Source: Brachionus rotundiformis (taxonomy: Eukaryota > Rotifera > Eurotatoria > Ploima > Brachionidae). From it: 64,000 nt of DNA. Shown here in pieces: positions 36,009 through 47,705 of the stretch. The position numbers and the translations under genes were made by a program. The notes beneath the pieces are model-generated. The model did no database searches. It saw only the letters and a list, made by a program, of their open reading frames with translations, and was not told where the DNA came from. The stretch lies in the NCBI GenBank assembly GCA_016802295.1, contig JAESIW010000154.1, forward strand, positions 496,252-560,251, read 5' to 3'. Every line of letters starts with the position of its first letter. The first letter of the stretch is position 1.

Positions 36009-36622
36009 ATATATCATAGATTCTTATAAATTTAGAAGATTTATCAATTTAAAAATATTTTATTAAAAAATCTAAGTTATTTTATGTTGCGTTTAAAAAA
36101 ATCATTAAAAATGTATAAAAATTAATTTTGATTTGTTTCAAATGAGTTAAATTTAAAACCATAAAAAAAATTTTAGATGCCTATAAATAATAGATTACTT
36201 TTGTTTTGATTCGGATAATCAAAACTTCATAAATCACCACTAGCAAGACAAATTTTTTGAAGGTGAAATTATCTTTTAAAAATTTTTAATTAATTAAAAG
36301 CATCCAGTTAATCTCATGGGAAAAAGGTTGCCTAAAAAGAAAAATACCAATGTATAAATTAAATTAAAACAATAGATCTTTGATTATTAACTAACAAGTT
36401 TAACCTTTGAATAGTTTAATTTTTTTCTTTGAAACATTCGCAAATGGCTCAGATGCTTGTTTCAACCATTATCTAATTTTACTCTTAGTATAAATCTATA
36501 AATTCTCGGTCGACTTTTTATACTAACCTTTTAAATTTATATTATTTAAAAAAAAAGATAATAAATTTTCAAAAACCTAGATTTTTAACTTTAAATTGAA
36601 AAAAAAATTGAATTCTTCAAAA
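36009..36622. other. Intergenic DNA upstream of first SLC17-like gene
   Basis: About 600 bp of AT-rich DNA. It should include the promoter of the following gene, but no clear element is recognised. Confidence 0.45.
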
Positions 36623-38861
36623 ATGGAATCAACCAAAAGTAAATCAAATAAATATTTAGTATGCTTTAATAATTAAGTCTACCAAAGTACCAAGACTTTT
36701 TCCATCGGTGCGTATTCTCATGTCGTTGTTGATCTTCTTGGGCTATTGCTTTCAGTATATGCTTAAGATAAACATGAGTATAGCAATAGTCTGCATGGTC
36801 AATAACACCGCACTTGAAATATCAAACTTCAAGAATACCAGTGACCATATCCAAGCTTCCAATGATGAATGCGCTTCGAGCGTAAGCCAACACAAGCCAA
36901 TAGTAAAATTTCCCAATTAATTAGAAATGATAAATGCTTATTTACTTTCAGGACGGGCCGTTCATTTGGCCAAAAAACATCCAAGGAGTTATCTTATCAT
37001 CTTATTTCTATGGATATATACTGACACAAGTTGGTCATTAAAAAAAAATACAATTCTGAAATTATTTATATTTTAGCTTCCGGGTGGATTCATTAGCTAC
37101 AAATTAGGTGGAAAGAATGTTCTCACAATTACAATGCTTATAGCATCAGTTTTTACTCTTCTTATTCCGGTCTTTGCAAAGCTTGGCGCTATTCCTCTTA
37201 TGATTTGTAGGTTCATAGTTGGACTTGCTCATGTAAATTAATGATTTGAGATTTCTCCAAATATTAATTGGTAATTTAAGGGTGCATTTTGGCCAAGTGT
37301 TTCAAGTCTTTGGACATTCTGGGCTCCTACTCCGGAAAGAAGTCGTCTTGTCGGCTCAGCCAGTGCAGGTTCGTGGCTTGGCAACATTATCGCTCTGCCT
37401 CTGGGCGGATATCTTTGCGCCAATGGATTTGCCGGAGGATGGGGATCTATTTTTTATATCTTTGGTAAAAATTAACTTGTATTGATTAAAGATTATGGTA
37501 ATTTTTTTTGAACAGGTATTGTTTGTTTTGTATGGTGCTTGGCATTTTTTTTCCTAACAAGTGACAGACCTGAACAGCATAGATTTATTTCAGATTCAGA
37601 AAGAGAATATATTTTAAATGAGACAAAAAATTCCCAAAATAACACAAATATGGTTTTTAAATTTATTTACTAATATTATTGTTTAACATTTATCAATTTA
37701 GAAAACTCCATGGAAGAATATTTTATTTTCCAAGGCTTGTTTAGCCATCTATGTAGCTCATTTTTGTTCCAATTGGGGAATATACTTGTTCCTTACTCAA
37801 TTGCCCACATTCCTAAAAGACGTCCTTAAATTTGACATCAAATCAGTAATTATTTATCTAATAAATGTCTATTTTTATAATTTTCCAATAAATCAGAATG
37901 GGCTTATATCTGCTCTTCCATATATAGCAAGCAGTTTGTTGAATTTGTCGTCAAGTATCATCAGTGATAAATTGATAACTAGTGGAAAATTAACCCGTAC
38001 CAACACTCGCAGGATTTTTGGCTTTATTGGCCTTTTTGTTCCCTTATTGTCAGTTATTGGCTTGTCATTTGTGACATGTAAGCAGCCAATTTTGGGTATT
38101 GTCTTATTGATCATTGGTATTTCATTTACGTGAGATTAATTTCATATTAACAAATTTAAATTAATTAAGAAAATTTTTTCTAGAGCTGTTTTGTGGGGAG
38201 CTGGCCACTTGGTCAATATAAACGAAATTTCTGGACCTTTTTCAGGCATTGTTTTTGGTGTTTCAAATACTTTGGCAACTATACCTGGCATAGTGGCTCC
38301 ATATGTAGTGGGTGTGCTAACTAAAAACGTAAATTTTTAATCAAGATTAAATTAAAAGCAATCAAGTATCATTTTTCACATTTTTATTGTTGTTGCTTTT
38401 TTTTATTAATTTTCATTTCTTATCATTTAAACTTTTAAAAAGTTAAATTTAGTAATTTTTTAAGGCTGAACAAAACTAAGATTTAAGAAAAAATTTTTAA
38501 ATTAATTTAATATCTCAGTTTAAAACATACCAACTTGGAACTAATTGAATAATAATCTTAACAAACTTTTATAGACCTAATTGATTTTTTGAAGACAGTC
38601 TATTAACTTTTAAATCAAAAAATAATTATACTAGAATATCAATTAAGAAAAATTTAAATATCAATTAAGAAAAATTTTTTAATTAAGGAAACACAGAAAG
38701 AATGGCAAATAGTGTTCATAATATGTGCAGTCATATTTTTAATCGGAGGAGTTTTTTATTGTGTATTTTGCGATGGTCAAATCCAAGAATGGGCTAAAAG
38801 CAAAGAGTCGGATGAGAAGAAAAATAACTATGAATACGACAATCAAACAATTAAATTCTAG
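36623..38861 (+). CDS. SLC17/sialin-type MFS anion transporter, copy A
   Basis: Ten exons join in frame to 493 aa: 36623-36638, 36688-36902, 36952-37029, 37077-37232, 37281-37464, 37516-37652, 37702-37845, 37897-38129, 38184-38328, 38688-38861. SLC17 proteins move organic anions (sialic acid, glutamate, phosphate, nucleotides) across lysosomal, vesicular or plasma membranes. Family hallmarks are YMLKINMSIAIVCMVNNT in TM1, WPKNIQGVILSSYFYGYILTQ then LPGG, GAFWPSVSSLWTFWAPTPER before ERSRLVG, FCSNWGIYLFLTQLPTFLKDVL, and GISGPFSG-like EISGPFSGIVFGVSNT near the end. Twelve hydrophobic segments and a luminal loop with NNT and NTS glycosylation motifs are present. The first exon has only 16 coding bases. 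The substrate cannot be read from sequence. A paralogue follows 495 bp downstream. Confidence 0.92.
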
Positions 38862-39356
38862 CTATTTTTAATTAAAGATAAAATTTTATAAAAAATTCTC
38901 TGTTTATTTTGGTTATCCTAATTTTTAAATAAATGGTTAATTTTAGAAATACCAAGTTAATTAAAGCCTGCGGTTTTTTATACAAATTTTATTCTAATTC
39001 TTCTTAAGTTGTTAGGCGGTATGGTAAAAAATGCAAAAATTAATTGAGTCCTAAATATCCCAAAAAGATTGGCTTTTTCGATCCATGTTGGAGTCACTTA
39101 AAATTTGAATAATTCTATTTATATTTAAATGAAAAGATTTTATTCTATTATTTTAACAAATTGAATTAAAATTTCTAGAAGAAACAGATAGACAATAACT
39201 TTGAATAATTTTGGTTTATTAATGCTTTTAGGAAACAAAAGTTCTCTAAACTTAAATTATAAAATCAAAGACAAAAAAATTAGCTAAAATAAAACAAGAA
39301 TTTTAGATAAGTTGAGTATAAATTCTAAAATTGTAGACCAGTTTTGGCTGACAAAA
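38862..39356. other. Spacer between tandem transporters
   Basis: About 495 bp of AT-rich DNA containing the end of copy A's transcript and the promoter of copy B. No specific element is seen. Confidence 0.45.
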
Positions 39357-41452
39357 ATGGAAAATAGTGACTTAAAGAGTAATTTTGATTGAATTTAAAA
39401 GCAGAACATGGTTTAAAATTTTGTTAAGAACCAAGCTTTATACTTTCGGTCCGATTCCTAATGGCCATTGTAATGTTCTTCGGATTTTGCCTTAACTAGT
39501 AGATTTTTTTTAATTGTTAAAAAATAAAATTATTTTTTTGTAATTAAGCATGCAAAAAATTGATATGAGCATTGCCATTGTTTGGTAAGATGGTTTAATT
39601 TACTAATAACTAATAATTATTTCTTTATCCACAAGTATGATTAACAATACTGCTCTAAAAAATTCCCGTTCACTACCAACTATTTCGATGGACTTACCTC
39701 AAAATTCATCGGACAAGATGTGTCCTAACCATATCTACAATGCCAAAATAAAACATGTTAATTTATTAAAGTCAAATAAGGTTTATTTTTTATCATTTCA
39801 TAATTCAGGATGGCCCATTTCCATGGAGAAAATCGACCCAAGGTCTAATATTGTCAGCTTACTTTTATGGTTACATTTTAACACAAGTTAATTTTTTTCT
39901 ATGATTTAAATTTAATAATTGAATTAATTTTATATTTAGATTCCCGGAGGATGGTTGTCTTATATATTTAGTATTAAAAAGGTAATAGCCTTGAGCATGG
40001 GAATTGGCTCTCTATTCACAGTCTCAATTCCTTTTTTTGCTCGTCTAAGCTACAAAGCCCTCATTGTTTGTCTGTTTTTTACCGGCCTAGCTCATGTAAG
40101 TGCCAGATAAAAAAGACCATTTTAAAATTCAAAATCTTGTAAAATTAATTTTTAAAATCACCACCAAGAGCATTACTTGGTAAAATTGAAGTCAAGATTT
40201 TGAATAAATTCAAATGTGGAAAAAATAAATAATTGATTGATTTAAGGGAGCATTTTGGCCAAGTGCAAGCGCTTTTTGGGCTTACTGGGCACCTAATAGT
40301 GAGAGAAGCCGATTGGTTGGCATTGCCAGTTCGGGTTCCAAAATTGGAAATATAATTGCTTTATCTCTTGGAGGTGTATTGTGTGTATACGGATTTGACG
40401 GTGGTTGGCCATCAATATTTTACCTATTTGGATTTTCTGGTATTGTATGGTCTGTGTTAATGCTGGCTTTGGCCAGCGATACTCCAAACGAGCACAGGTT
40501 TATTGGCAAAAGGGAAAAAGAATTTATTCTAGAGGAGACAAAAAAACCCATGAATATCAAAAATGTAAAACGAAAAAGAAATTCTAATTTTTTTTTAAAT
40601 TCTTATATCAAAGAAAATACCATGGGCTGATATTTTGACATCCAAAGCATGCTTGTCTATTTTTATAGCTCATTTTTCTCACAACTGGGGCAATTATCTT
40701 TTCTTGACTCAAATACCATCTTTCCTCAAAGATGTACTTCACTTTGACATCAAATCTGTAAATTTGTCTTCGTTTATTGAAAATATTTTAATATTTGCCA
40801 AAAGAATGGATTTGTTTCTTCAATTCCATATGCTGCCAGTTGGATATCGACTACGATCGCGTGCTTTTTGAGCGATTATACCATCAAGAAGACAAAAATT
40901 TCGCGCACAATGGTAAGAAGAATTTTCAGCGCAGTGGGACATTTCATACCAGCATTCTTAATCATCGCTCTTTCGTTCATAGATTGTTCCAATGTGGTTC
41001 TAGGCGTGATAGTTTTGACCCTAGGGGTTTCTTTTGAGTAATTTAATCTTAATTTTTCAAATTAATTAAAAATATTTGTTCTCAAAGTGCTGTGAACATT
41101 GGAGCAGGATATTTGGTCAACATAAATGACATTGCTGGTCCTTATTCTGGTATTTTGTTTGGGGTATCGAACACTATTGCCACTTTGCCCGGAATTTTGA
41201 GTCCCTACATTGCAGGTCTAATGACTAAAAATGTAAAGCTTTAAAAAATTAAATTCAATATTTATTTTTAATTATATTCTTGGAAAGCATTCTCAAGAAG
41301 AATGGCAAATGGTTTTTATCCTATGCTCAGTAATCTACATTGCTGGCGGAACAATTAGCTTGCTACTGTTGGATGCCAATCTTCAGCCATGGGCCAAATT
41401 AGACAAAGATAATATAAAAACGTCTGAATTAAAAAAAGGAGAAAATATTTAA
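39357..41452 (+). CDS. SLC17/sialin-type MFS anion transporter, copy B
   Basis: Eleven exons join in frame to 495 aa: 39357-39378, 39429-39498, 39549-39584, 39636-39756, 39809-39886, 39940-40095, 40247-40564, 40614-40757, 40805-41037, 41088-41232, 41288-41452. The sequence parallels copy A throughout (MQKIDMSIAIVCMINNT; STQGLILSAYFYGYILTQ; GAFWPSASAFWAYWAPNSER; HNWGNYLFLTQIPSFLKDVL; DIAGPYSGILFGVSNT). Five exons have exactly the lengths of their copy A counterparts (78, 156, 144, 233, 145). The gene is intact once two extra introns in the TM1 region are recognised; without them it looks frameshifted. The intron present in copy A after 37464 is absent here. The substrate is unknown; the divergence suggests a distinct role or tissue from copy A. 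Confidence 0.88.
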
Positions 41453-42312
41453 GGTTTTTTTAATTTCTCCATTCGGAACCGGTATATTTAAATATGTTCC
41501 AAGTACAATTGTAAATTTAAATTAGGCAAAACTTAATTTTAATTTTGTTTTTATTAAATTAAGATAGATTTTGTACCGTTTTCTAAGATAAATGTTTTTT
41601 TTTATTTCCTGTTGTTTTTTTTTTTAATTCAAAAATAATATATTTAAAAATGCTGACAAAAGCCAAATAATGCATTGGTTAAAGCTTTAAATTAAAATGG
41701 CTAAATATTATCATTTTTGAATAAAATATTATTTTATTAATTTTTTGTCTGCAAAATCAATTAGATTATGTATTGCAGGTTCTTGGTATCTTGAAAATAT
41801 CTCTGGTGATGAATATTGCTCCCTGGTCAAGAAGACCCAGTGTTCAAATTGAAATAGTCTCCGACCCAAAAAACAATTTCCAATTTAGCTGGAGCAGTCC
41901 AAATTGGATCAAATAATCAGGCTAGGACATAGTAGGTTTATAAAAGACTGGAAAATTTTATTTCTTCCAAATATGGAGTCACACACCTTTTAACAAATTT
42001 CTATTGCCATTGGTTACCAATTTGGCAAAATAGTTAAGCAAAATTTGGAAATGATTATTGTCACTTAAAATAATTAAGCTTTAGTTTAGTAATCTTTCGA
42101 TGCAAAAAATGTTCAATTTATTTAAATTAACTATAAAAAAAAACTTATAAATTATGCTAAAATATTTTAATTTAAAAACAGTTATTTCGTGTTAAAAAAC
42201 TGTTGTTTTCGAGTTACTACGACTTACTCATAGTTATTACTTAATTAAGCACTATTTAAGGAGCTGAATTTTGATTAAAAATTTAAATTTAGAAAGATAA
42301 AACAAAGAAAAA
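41453..42312. other. Intergenic DNA upstream of thioredoxin
   Basis: About 860 bp. The piece at 41770-41960 is less AT-rich than its surroundings and may be a repeat remnant; no gene is seen. The thioredoxin promoter should lie close to 42300 but shows no motif I trust. Confidence 0.45.
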
Positions 42313-42627
42313 ATGAGCGTTGTACACGTAACTTCTGCCGAACAATTCTCCGAATTGGTCAACAAAGGTCCTGCTGTAGTTGATTTTACTGCTTCATGGT
42401 GTGGACCATGTCAGATGATCAAGCCAGAATTTGAAAGACTTTCGGGTGTTTACAAATCTATTCAATTCTTAAAGGTAGATGTAGATGAATTGAATGATGT
42501 AGCAGCCAGCGCTGGTGTTCGCGCTATGCCAACTTTTAAGATTTATGTGAATGGTAGTGTGGTCGACGAATTGGTCGGCGCCTCAAAAGAAAAACTTGAA
42601 GAACTCATCAAAAAATATTCTCAATAA
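42313..42627 (+). CDS. Thioredoxin
   Basis: Intronless, 104 aa, the classical cytosolic thioredoxin size. It reduces protein disulfides using electrons from thioredoxin reductase. The active site WCGPC is at residues 29-33 (DFTASWCGPCQMIKPEF), the buried Asp is in VVDFTA, and the cis-proline motif RAMPTF is at about residues 73-78. No targeting signal is seen, so it is probably cytosolic or nuclear. A divergent paralogue lies 1.3 kb downstream on the same strand. Confidence 0.96.
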   Translation: MSVVHVTSAEQFSELVNKGPAVVDFTASWCGPCQMIKPEFERLSGVYKSIQFLKVDVDELNDVAASAGVRAMPTFKIYVNGSVVDELVGASKEKLEELIKKYSQ

Positions 42628-43447
42628 AAGCTTTTTCAATTTTTATTTTTGATTAAAATTATAGCATTTTTTATAGATGTGATTTAATAAAAGTTTAGAT
42701 TAATTATTTTTATTTTTAAAATTTTTAACAAGGTCTTTTTTAAGCTAAGACACTTCCAAAGGATAGCCTAAGGATATGCTTTCTTATACCATGTATTCTA
42801 GAATTTGGTCTCTGGTATATAAATATATAATAACTTGATTAAAAATAATACTCATCATTTTCGTTTTCTGTCCGCTATTCATTCTGCACAATTGTCTCCA
42901 TTGGTTTTTAGAGCTTTTTGTCTGCCAAGTCAACATTACCGAGACCAAATTTCTGCAACAAACACTTTGTGTGAAGCTCATTGCCAAAATAATCGACATT
43001 TTCTTTGTCTTCTTTATGATAATAACGATGCCATATTTCTACACACCATCTCATGCATTCAGCTAATAGGACGCGCTTTTACCAAGTGTCACCAAATCAG
43101 TCCAAAGTGACCACTGACTAAATTTCGGTCTATTATCTCAATAATTGAATTATTATTTCCAAAATGTCATTTATGTAACTGAAAATTAGACCAGAAAATC
43201 ACTGTCAATCTTCAATTAGTTTTGTTTTAAGTATCCAAACACCAATCTTTGGGCTTGAGCAACCAAATGCATTTAAATTGACTTAATAAACCTTTCTTTG
43301 AAACCAAACCATCTTAATTATTTATTTAGCAGAAATTGGCAAGACTTGACCAAGCTAACTGCTTCAATTTATTTAATTTTTTTTAAGAAAAATTAATTTT
43401 TAAATTCAATAAATCTATTTTATTATTTTTTTTTTGTGAAAAATAAT
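42628..43447. other. Spacer between thioredoxin and tRNA, with GPCR-like relic
   Basis: Noncoding apart from the receptor-like relic at 42839-43066, which is listed separately. Confidence 0.45.
42839..43066 (+). pseudogene. GPCR-like membrane protein fragment (possible relic)
   Basis: A 75-codon open stretch without an upstream ATG reads LKIILIIFVFCPLFILHN, then a short polar piece with NITET, then LIAKIIDIFFVFFMIITMPY and a stop. Two hydrophobic helices separated by a short loop resemble TM6-TM7 of a rhodopsin-like receptor, in spacing similar to the GPCR at 709-2967. No donor, acceptor or partner exon is evident, so I treat it as a relic. A second open frame overlaps it on the same strand, which weakens the call. 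Confidence 0.3.
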
Positions 43448-43521
43448 TGCCCAGTGGGAGGATCGAACTCACGACCTTCGCGTTATTAGCACGACGCTCT
43501 AACCAACTGAGCTAACCGGGC
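43448..43521 (-). tRNA. tRNA-Ile (anticodon AAU)
   Basis: Minus strand GCCCGGTTAGCTCAGTTGG... folds as a full cloverleaf. The acceptor stem is GCCCGGT/ACTGGGC, the D stem GCTC/GAGC, and the anticodon stem TCGTG/CGCGA with loop CTAATAA, giving anticodon AAT. The T arm carries GTTCGATCC. Base 43448 supplies the discriminator A. There is no intron, and internal A box (TAGCTCAGTTGG) and B box (GTTCGATCC) are present. A T run just downstream can serve as Pol III terminator. Confidence 0.97.
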
Positions 43522-43888
43522 AGTTACCAGAATATGATTTTTAAAACTTAAATCTTTTTAACATATTATGAAACACAATCACCAAGATTATTACCAAGGT
43601 CGTGAGACCTCCATCGGTAAATTTTAATCACAAGGTAAAATTGTGAACAAAGCAAAAAAATAATATTTTAAAAATAGATAATTTTATGTCTAGACTTAAT
43701 TTGATTAATAGTCGGTTAATTATTTGGAAGAAAAAATATTTAAAAAAGCTCATGAAGCGTAAAAATGTCTATTGGTCAGTGACCTATGATCATATTTTTT
43801 TTTAAAGTAGTAAAAAAAATATTATAAATAGAAATTTAAATTTTTTAAAGATAAAGATAGAAATATTGTTATAGAGATAAAGCTAAAA

Positions 43889-44266
43889 ATGGTGGTTTGT
43901 CAAGTTCATACAATTAATGAGTTCAACTCTTATCTTCAAAATCCTATGTTCAAATCAACGGTGGTCAAATTTACCGCTAAATGGTGTAAGCAAAACAAAA
44001 TCGACTTTTTTTTCAAATAAAGTAAAATAACTTTTAAAGGTGGTCCATGCCGAATGATTCAACCATATTATGAACAATTGTCGTGCAGTTATCCAAGTGT
44101 TCAATTTCTGGAAGTCGATGTAGATAAGTTGCCAGATATAATGAATTGGGCGCAAGTTAGAGCCATGCCAACATTTACCATATTTAAAAATTGCATTAAA
44201 ATGCAAGAAATTGTCGGAGTTGACCAAAATGGCCTGCATGATATGATAAGAAAATTCTCCTTTTAA
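43889..44266 (+). CDS. Thioredoxin-like protein, divergent paralogue
   Basis: Two exons, 43889-43985 and 44040-44266, with a 54-bp phase 1 intron, give 107 aa. The intron falls inside the codon of the first active-site cysteine, giving KWC|GPC at residues 32-36 (FTAKWCGPCRMIQPYYEQL). The cis-proline motif RAMPTF is kept, and FLEVDVDKLPDI matches the thioredoxin core. Both redox cysteines are present, so it should be active. It differs strongly from the upstream intronless thioredoxin (42313-42627) in the helices and the C-terminus. No signal peptide is visible. A germline- or tissue-specific thioredoxin is a reasonable guess only. Confidence 0.88.
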
Positions 44267-44792
44267 AACTTATAATTTCTGCTTGTATTATATGATTCAT
44301 CTGATCTAATTACATCTTTCCAATACCAAAACAGGCTTAATTAAATTGTTTATTTATGAATTAAAAATATAACTAGAAATATAACTAGCTTTAGACAGGT
44401 ATTTAATAAAAACAAAACAAAAAAATGACTAACCAGTTTTTCATATATTTTTTACTTATTAGCAGGTAATTAAATACGAACAAAAAATAGAATATTAATT
44501 TCATAAGGTATCATTAATATTTGTTCTAAAAATTCAAAGTCTTTTTACCTTTTGTGGAAAAATTAGCTTCTTTTTTAATTGACATTATAGTGTAATTTAA
44601 AATAAATGATAATGCCATGCAAAATGAATAAAAAAATATTAGCTTATAATTTTATTTAGAAAAAATTTACAAATTTTGCATATTATTTTGTATCATTGTC
44701 TTTAAAATAAAGTCATCAAAAAAAGTAAAATTAAGAGTTTATTTTTTAATTATTAATCATTTATAAAGGTTCATTAATTTAAATCTTTTTAT
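44267..44792. other. Convergent intergenic spacer
   Basis: AT-rich DNA between the convergent ends of the thioredoxin-like gene (+) and the DUF3105-like gene (-). It holds both 3' ends; no other feature is seen. Confidence 0.45.
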
Positions 44793-45810
44793 CTAATTAA
44801 AAGGACATATTTTTGAATCAGCCAAATCGGTTAAAATCTTTGCTTTTTCCAACAATCCAAACTTATACTCCCCATCTTCAACTATATGGAATTCGGGTCC
44901 TTCTTTAATGGCATGTCTCTGGTTCAAATAATGCTCTAGACTTGGTTTAAGAATAAAAAAATAAAAATTACCCTCAAATAATCTACTATCTTATTTTCAT
45001 TATTTTTAATTGTATTCAATTTTAATCTACAACCAAATGTAACTACATTGAATAATTCTCCCTCTGGCAAATTATTATATGGACTAATTACATGTCTTCT
45101 TAGACATCTCTTGGCTAACTTTTTAAAATTCTCAATCTCTTCTGAATTGGCACATGGATTGTACAGAAAAGCCGCTGCGCCTAAGGGACAAATTTAAAGA
45201 CCGATTTTTAATCGAACCTACCACTTACCATGTTCAATCGCATGGACCCATCTTTGTGGTGGCTTCAATTTTAAAATAGATTTTTTTGCTTTATAATTTA
45301 AATTGATAGTACCATGTAAATGTATTCTCCATATGTTACCCAAACAGGTCTATGGGGCCCGCCAATTGGAACAGATTCTGGATATTTGATGGCATCATAC
45401 AGGCAAAGATGATACCCCTTTGGCAATATTTTAGATCAAATTTGACTGAATCGAATTTTATCTTACAGATGGAGGTGTGCGGCACATTTCGTGGACAAAC
45501 GCTTCTTTGAAGACCACTGATGACTTATTTATGCATTTGTAATTATTTTCAGGTATCAAATTGTCCTCACCGCCCCAATCAATGCCGATCCCATTTTTTG
45601 TATCTTTTTTAATAATTTGGTTAATTTTATTTTTAATAATAAATAAATTGAATATAATCATTTAATTTTTTTTGGATTACCATCACAGTTAATTACACCA
45701 AATTGACTATGACCATGCTTTTTGGGTTCCTTATGAGACAAACGTGCGGCATGTGCAAAGTAAATGGCAAAATATCCAAGCAAAATAGTGCAAATATTTT
45801 TGGTCACCAT
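44793..45810 (-). CDS. Secreted DUF3105-like protein
   Basis: Six minus-strand exons, 45810-45681, 45603-45467, 45417-45313, 45262-45229, 45180-44987 and 44933-44793, join in frame to 246 aa. The start MVTKNICTILLGYFAIYFAHA is a signal peptide. The core reads PIGGPHRPVWVTYGEYIYMP, QRWVHAIEHG and AAFLYNPC, the H/W/EHG pattern of DUF3105-type proteins; related sequence is found in animal proteins of the TP53I13 kind. Conserved histidines and cysteines suggest a small folded extracellular or luminal domain, possibly metal-binding, but the function is not established. The last intron uses donor 44986 and a GAG acceptor at 44934, because the nearer GTAAT donor would leave an intron of only about 37 bp. 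Exons 1-5 are the best supported. Confidence 0.72.
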
Positions 45811-46158
45811 TTTTCAAATTTATTTTCAAAATAAAGTTATATAACGAAATTTTGTTTAGTTTACAAGCCAGCTAAATAATCCTTTGGACAAAAACAAATT
45901 GTGTTTAGATAAGAATTTTTTCTTACCGTTGAAAATCCTTGGGGTTTAATTTTAATCTTGTTTTATATTCAATATTTAATACTAGCTTTATAAACTATTT
46001 TATTTGCATTTTTATTTTTTTTTCATAACAAAATATTTTAACTAACTATGAAAAATTTATTAAGGCAACACATTTATACAATGATATTATTTTCAATTAT
46101 TTTATTTATTATGTGAAAATAAATGAAGGAATTTATCTAAAATAGAGTGTCATCATTT
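45811..46158. other. Spacer upstream of DUF3105-like gene
   Basis: About 350 bp between the SUCLG2 stop and the DUF3105-like start, both on the minus strand. No motif is recognised. Confidence 0.4.
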
Positions 46159-47705
46159 TTATGATGAAGAGGCTGAGCAGGCTTTCTTTGCCGCCGAGTC
46201 AAAATCCAACTCTGGAATGATGTTTAGACCACTATTTAGTATTATCTCATTGGCTTTTTCCGCATTTGTTCCCTGAAGTCTGACAATAAGTGGTACTTTT
46301 AGGTCTATAGATCGGCAAGCATTGACTATTCCATTGGCAATAGTGCCACAGTTCACAATACCTCCGAAAATATTTACAAAAATGGCTCTTACCTAGAAAA
46401 TAAAAATTGACCAACACTTATCTATTAACTATTAATTGAAAATTGTACTTGAGAGTCCGAGGTAAGTAACTTAAAAGCCTCGATTACTTGTTTTTCATTT
46501 ACATTTCCTCCGCAGTCTAAAAAGTTAGCCGGTGTCCCACCGTACAAGCTAATTATGTCCATAGTGGCCATTGCTAGACCAGCACCGTTTACCATGCAAC
46601 CAATATTTCCATCCATTTGAATGTAATTAAGGCCCAGCTGAAGAGCTTTTATTTCTCTTGGATCTGTTTCGCTTAGGTCTTGTTCGGCAAAAATTTCTTT
46701 CTGCCTAAATTCAGCATTGTCGTCAAAGTTCAACTTGGCATCAAAGCAAACAACTCGACCATCTGGTGTTTCACCAAAAGGATTTATTTCCAATTGAGTA
46801 CAATCTAATTTACGAAATAATTTATACAATCTAACAATTTGTTCAGCAGCTATTTCAATATTTTTTCCACTAAATTCTAAATTTTTTGCCATCTGAATAG
46901 CTTGTTCCTGGGTTAGACCGATTTCAAAATTTATTCTTTCCTTAAAAATTTTATCCGGTTGTTTTTCAGCAACCTTTATAATATTTTTTTATCTTTGCCA
47001 ATTTTTAATTTCAAGCCAAATTTTACTTCTTCAATATCAACACCACCAACTGGACTGCCGATCATGACCGGTCCGTCAAAACCCCTGTCCAGCAAGATGG
47101 CAAAATATGTCTCCCTAGCAATATCTAGAGCTTCAGCTATCATCAGCTTTTCTACTAGGACACCTTCAGGCTTAGTTTGTTTGGTAACCAAATGATGATT
47201 CAGCATTTTACTGGTCAATTCTTTAACTATGCTCGGACTTTTATTCAAAAAACATCAAAAAATATTTGTCTAAATAATTCAAAATTACTCCTTGGTAAGT
47301 TTAACACCACCTTGGAGTCCACTAGAAAATGTACCACGTCCTCTACCTCCGGCCAATATTTGAGCCTTGATTACCAATTCTTTGGCAATGGTATTCACTT
47401 TTATTTAGAGATTTTTATAGCAAAAGTGAATTTTTATTTGGTTTTTTTACTAAGTTTTTGACCAGCGTCCTGAGCTTGGTCGGGATTCGAGGCCATCAGA
47501 AAACGCTGCACGTTTATCCCATTATCTTGGAGTATTTTTTTGCTCTGGTACTCTTGCAGACTTATATTGCACCTAGACGACAAAATCTGAGATCTATAGC
47601 TGTAGAAATTTGACTTGAATTTGTTCCTAGTTTATTAAAAGGTACCTGGGAAGTGGCAGATAAAAAATTGGCACTCAATTTTTTGTTTAAAATTTTGCAA
47701 AGCAT
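46159..47705 (-). CDS. SUCLG2: Succinate-CoA ligase, GDP-forming, beta subunit
   Basis: Six exons, 47705-47646, 47586-47451, 47397-47289, 47237-47027, 46973-46449 and 46392-46159, join in frame to 424 aa (human SUCLG2 has 432). This TCA-cycle enzyme makes GTP from succinyl-CoA in the mitochondrial matrix together with the alpha subunit. A basic, hydroxylated N-terminus before SLQEYQSKKILQDNGI is the transit peptide. The ATP-grasp domain shows KAQILAGGRGRGTFSSGLQG, EALDIARETYFAILLDRG and GSPVGGVDIEEV, then EINPFGETPDGRVVCFDAK and NFDDNAEFRQKEIF. The CoA-ligase domain shows NGAGLAMATMDII, FGGIVNCGTIANGI and VPLIVRLQGTN. The NCGTIANGI and PFGETPDG wording fits SUCLG2 better than the ADP-forming SUCLA2. 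Confidence 0.95.

Noticed and set aside
39357..41452. Second SLC17-like copy as a pseudogene
   Set aside because: The apparent frameshifts near TM1 vanish when two 50-bp introns and a 22-base first coding exon are recognised; the full 495-aa frame is intact.
42784..43110. Overlapping 71- and 91-aa open frames on both strands
   Set aside because: No plausible start context or family; the third frame gives the more protein-like hydrophobic segment listed as a relic.
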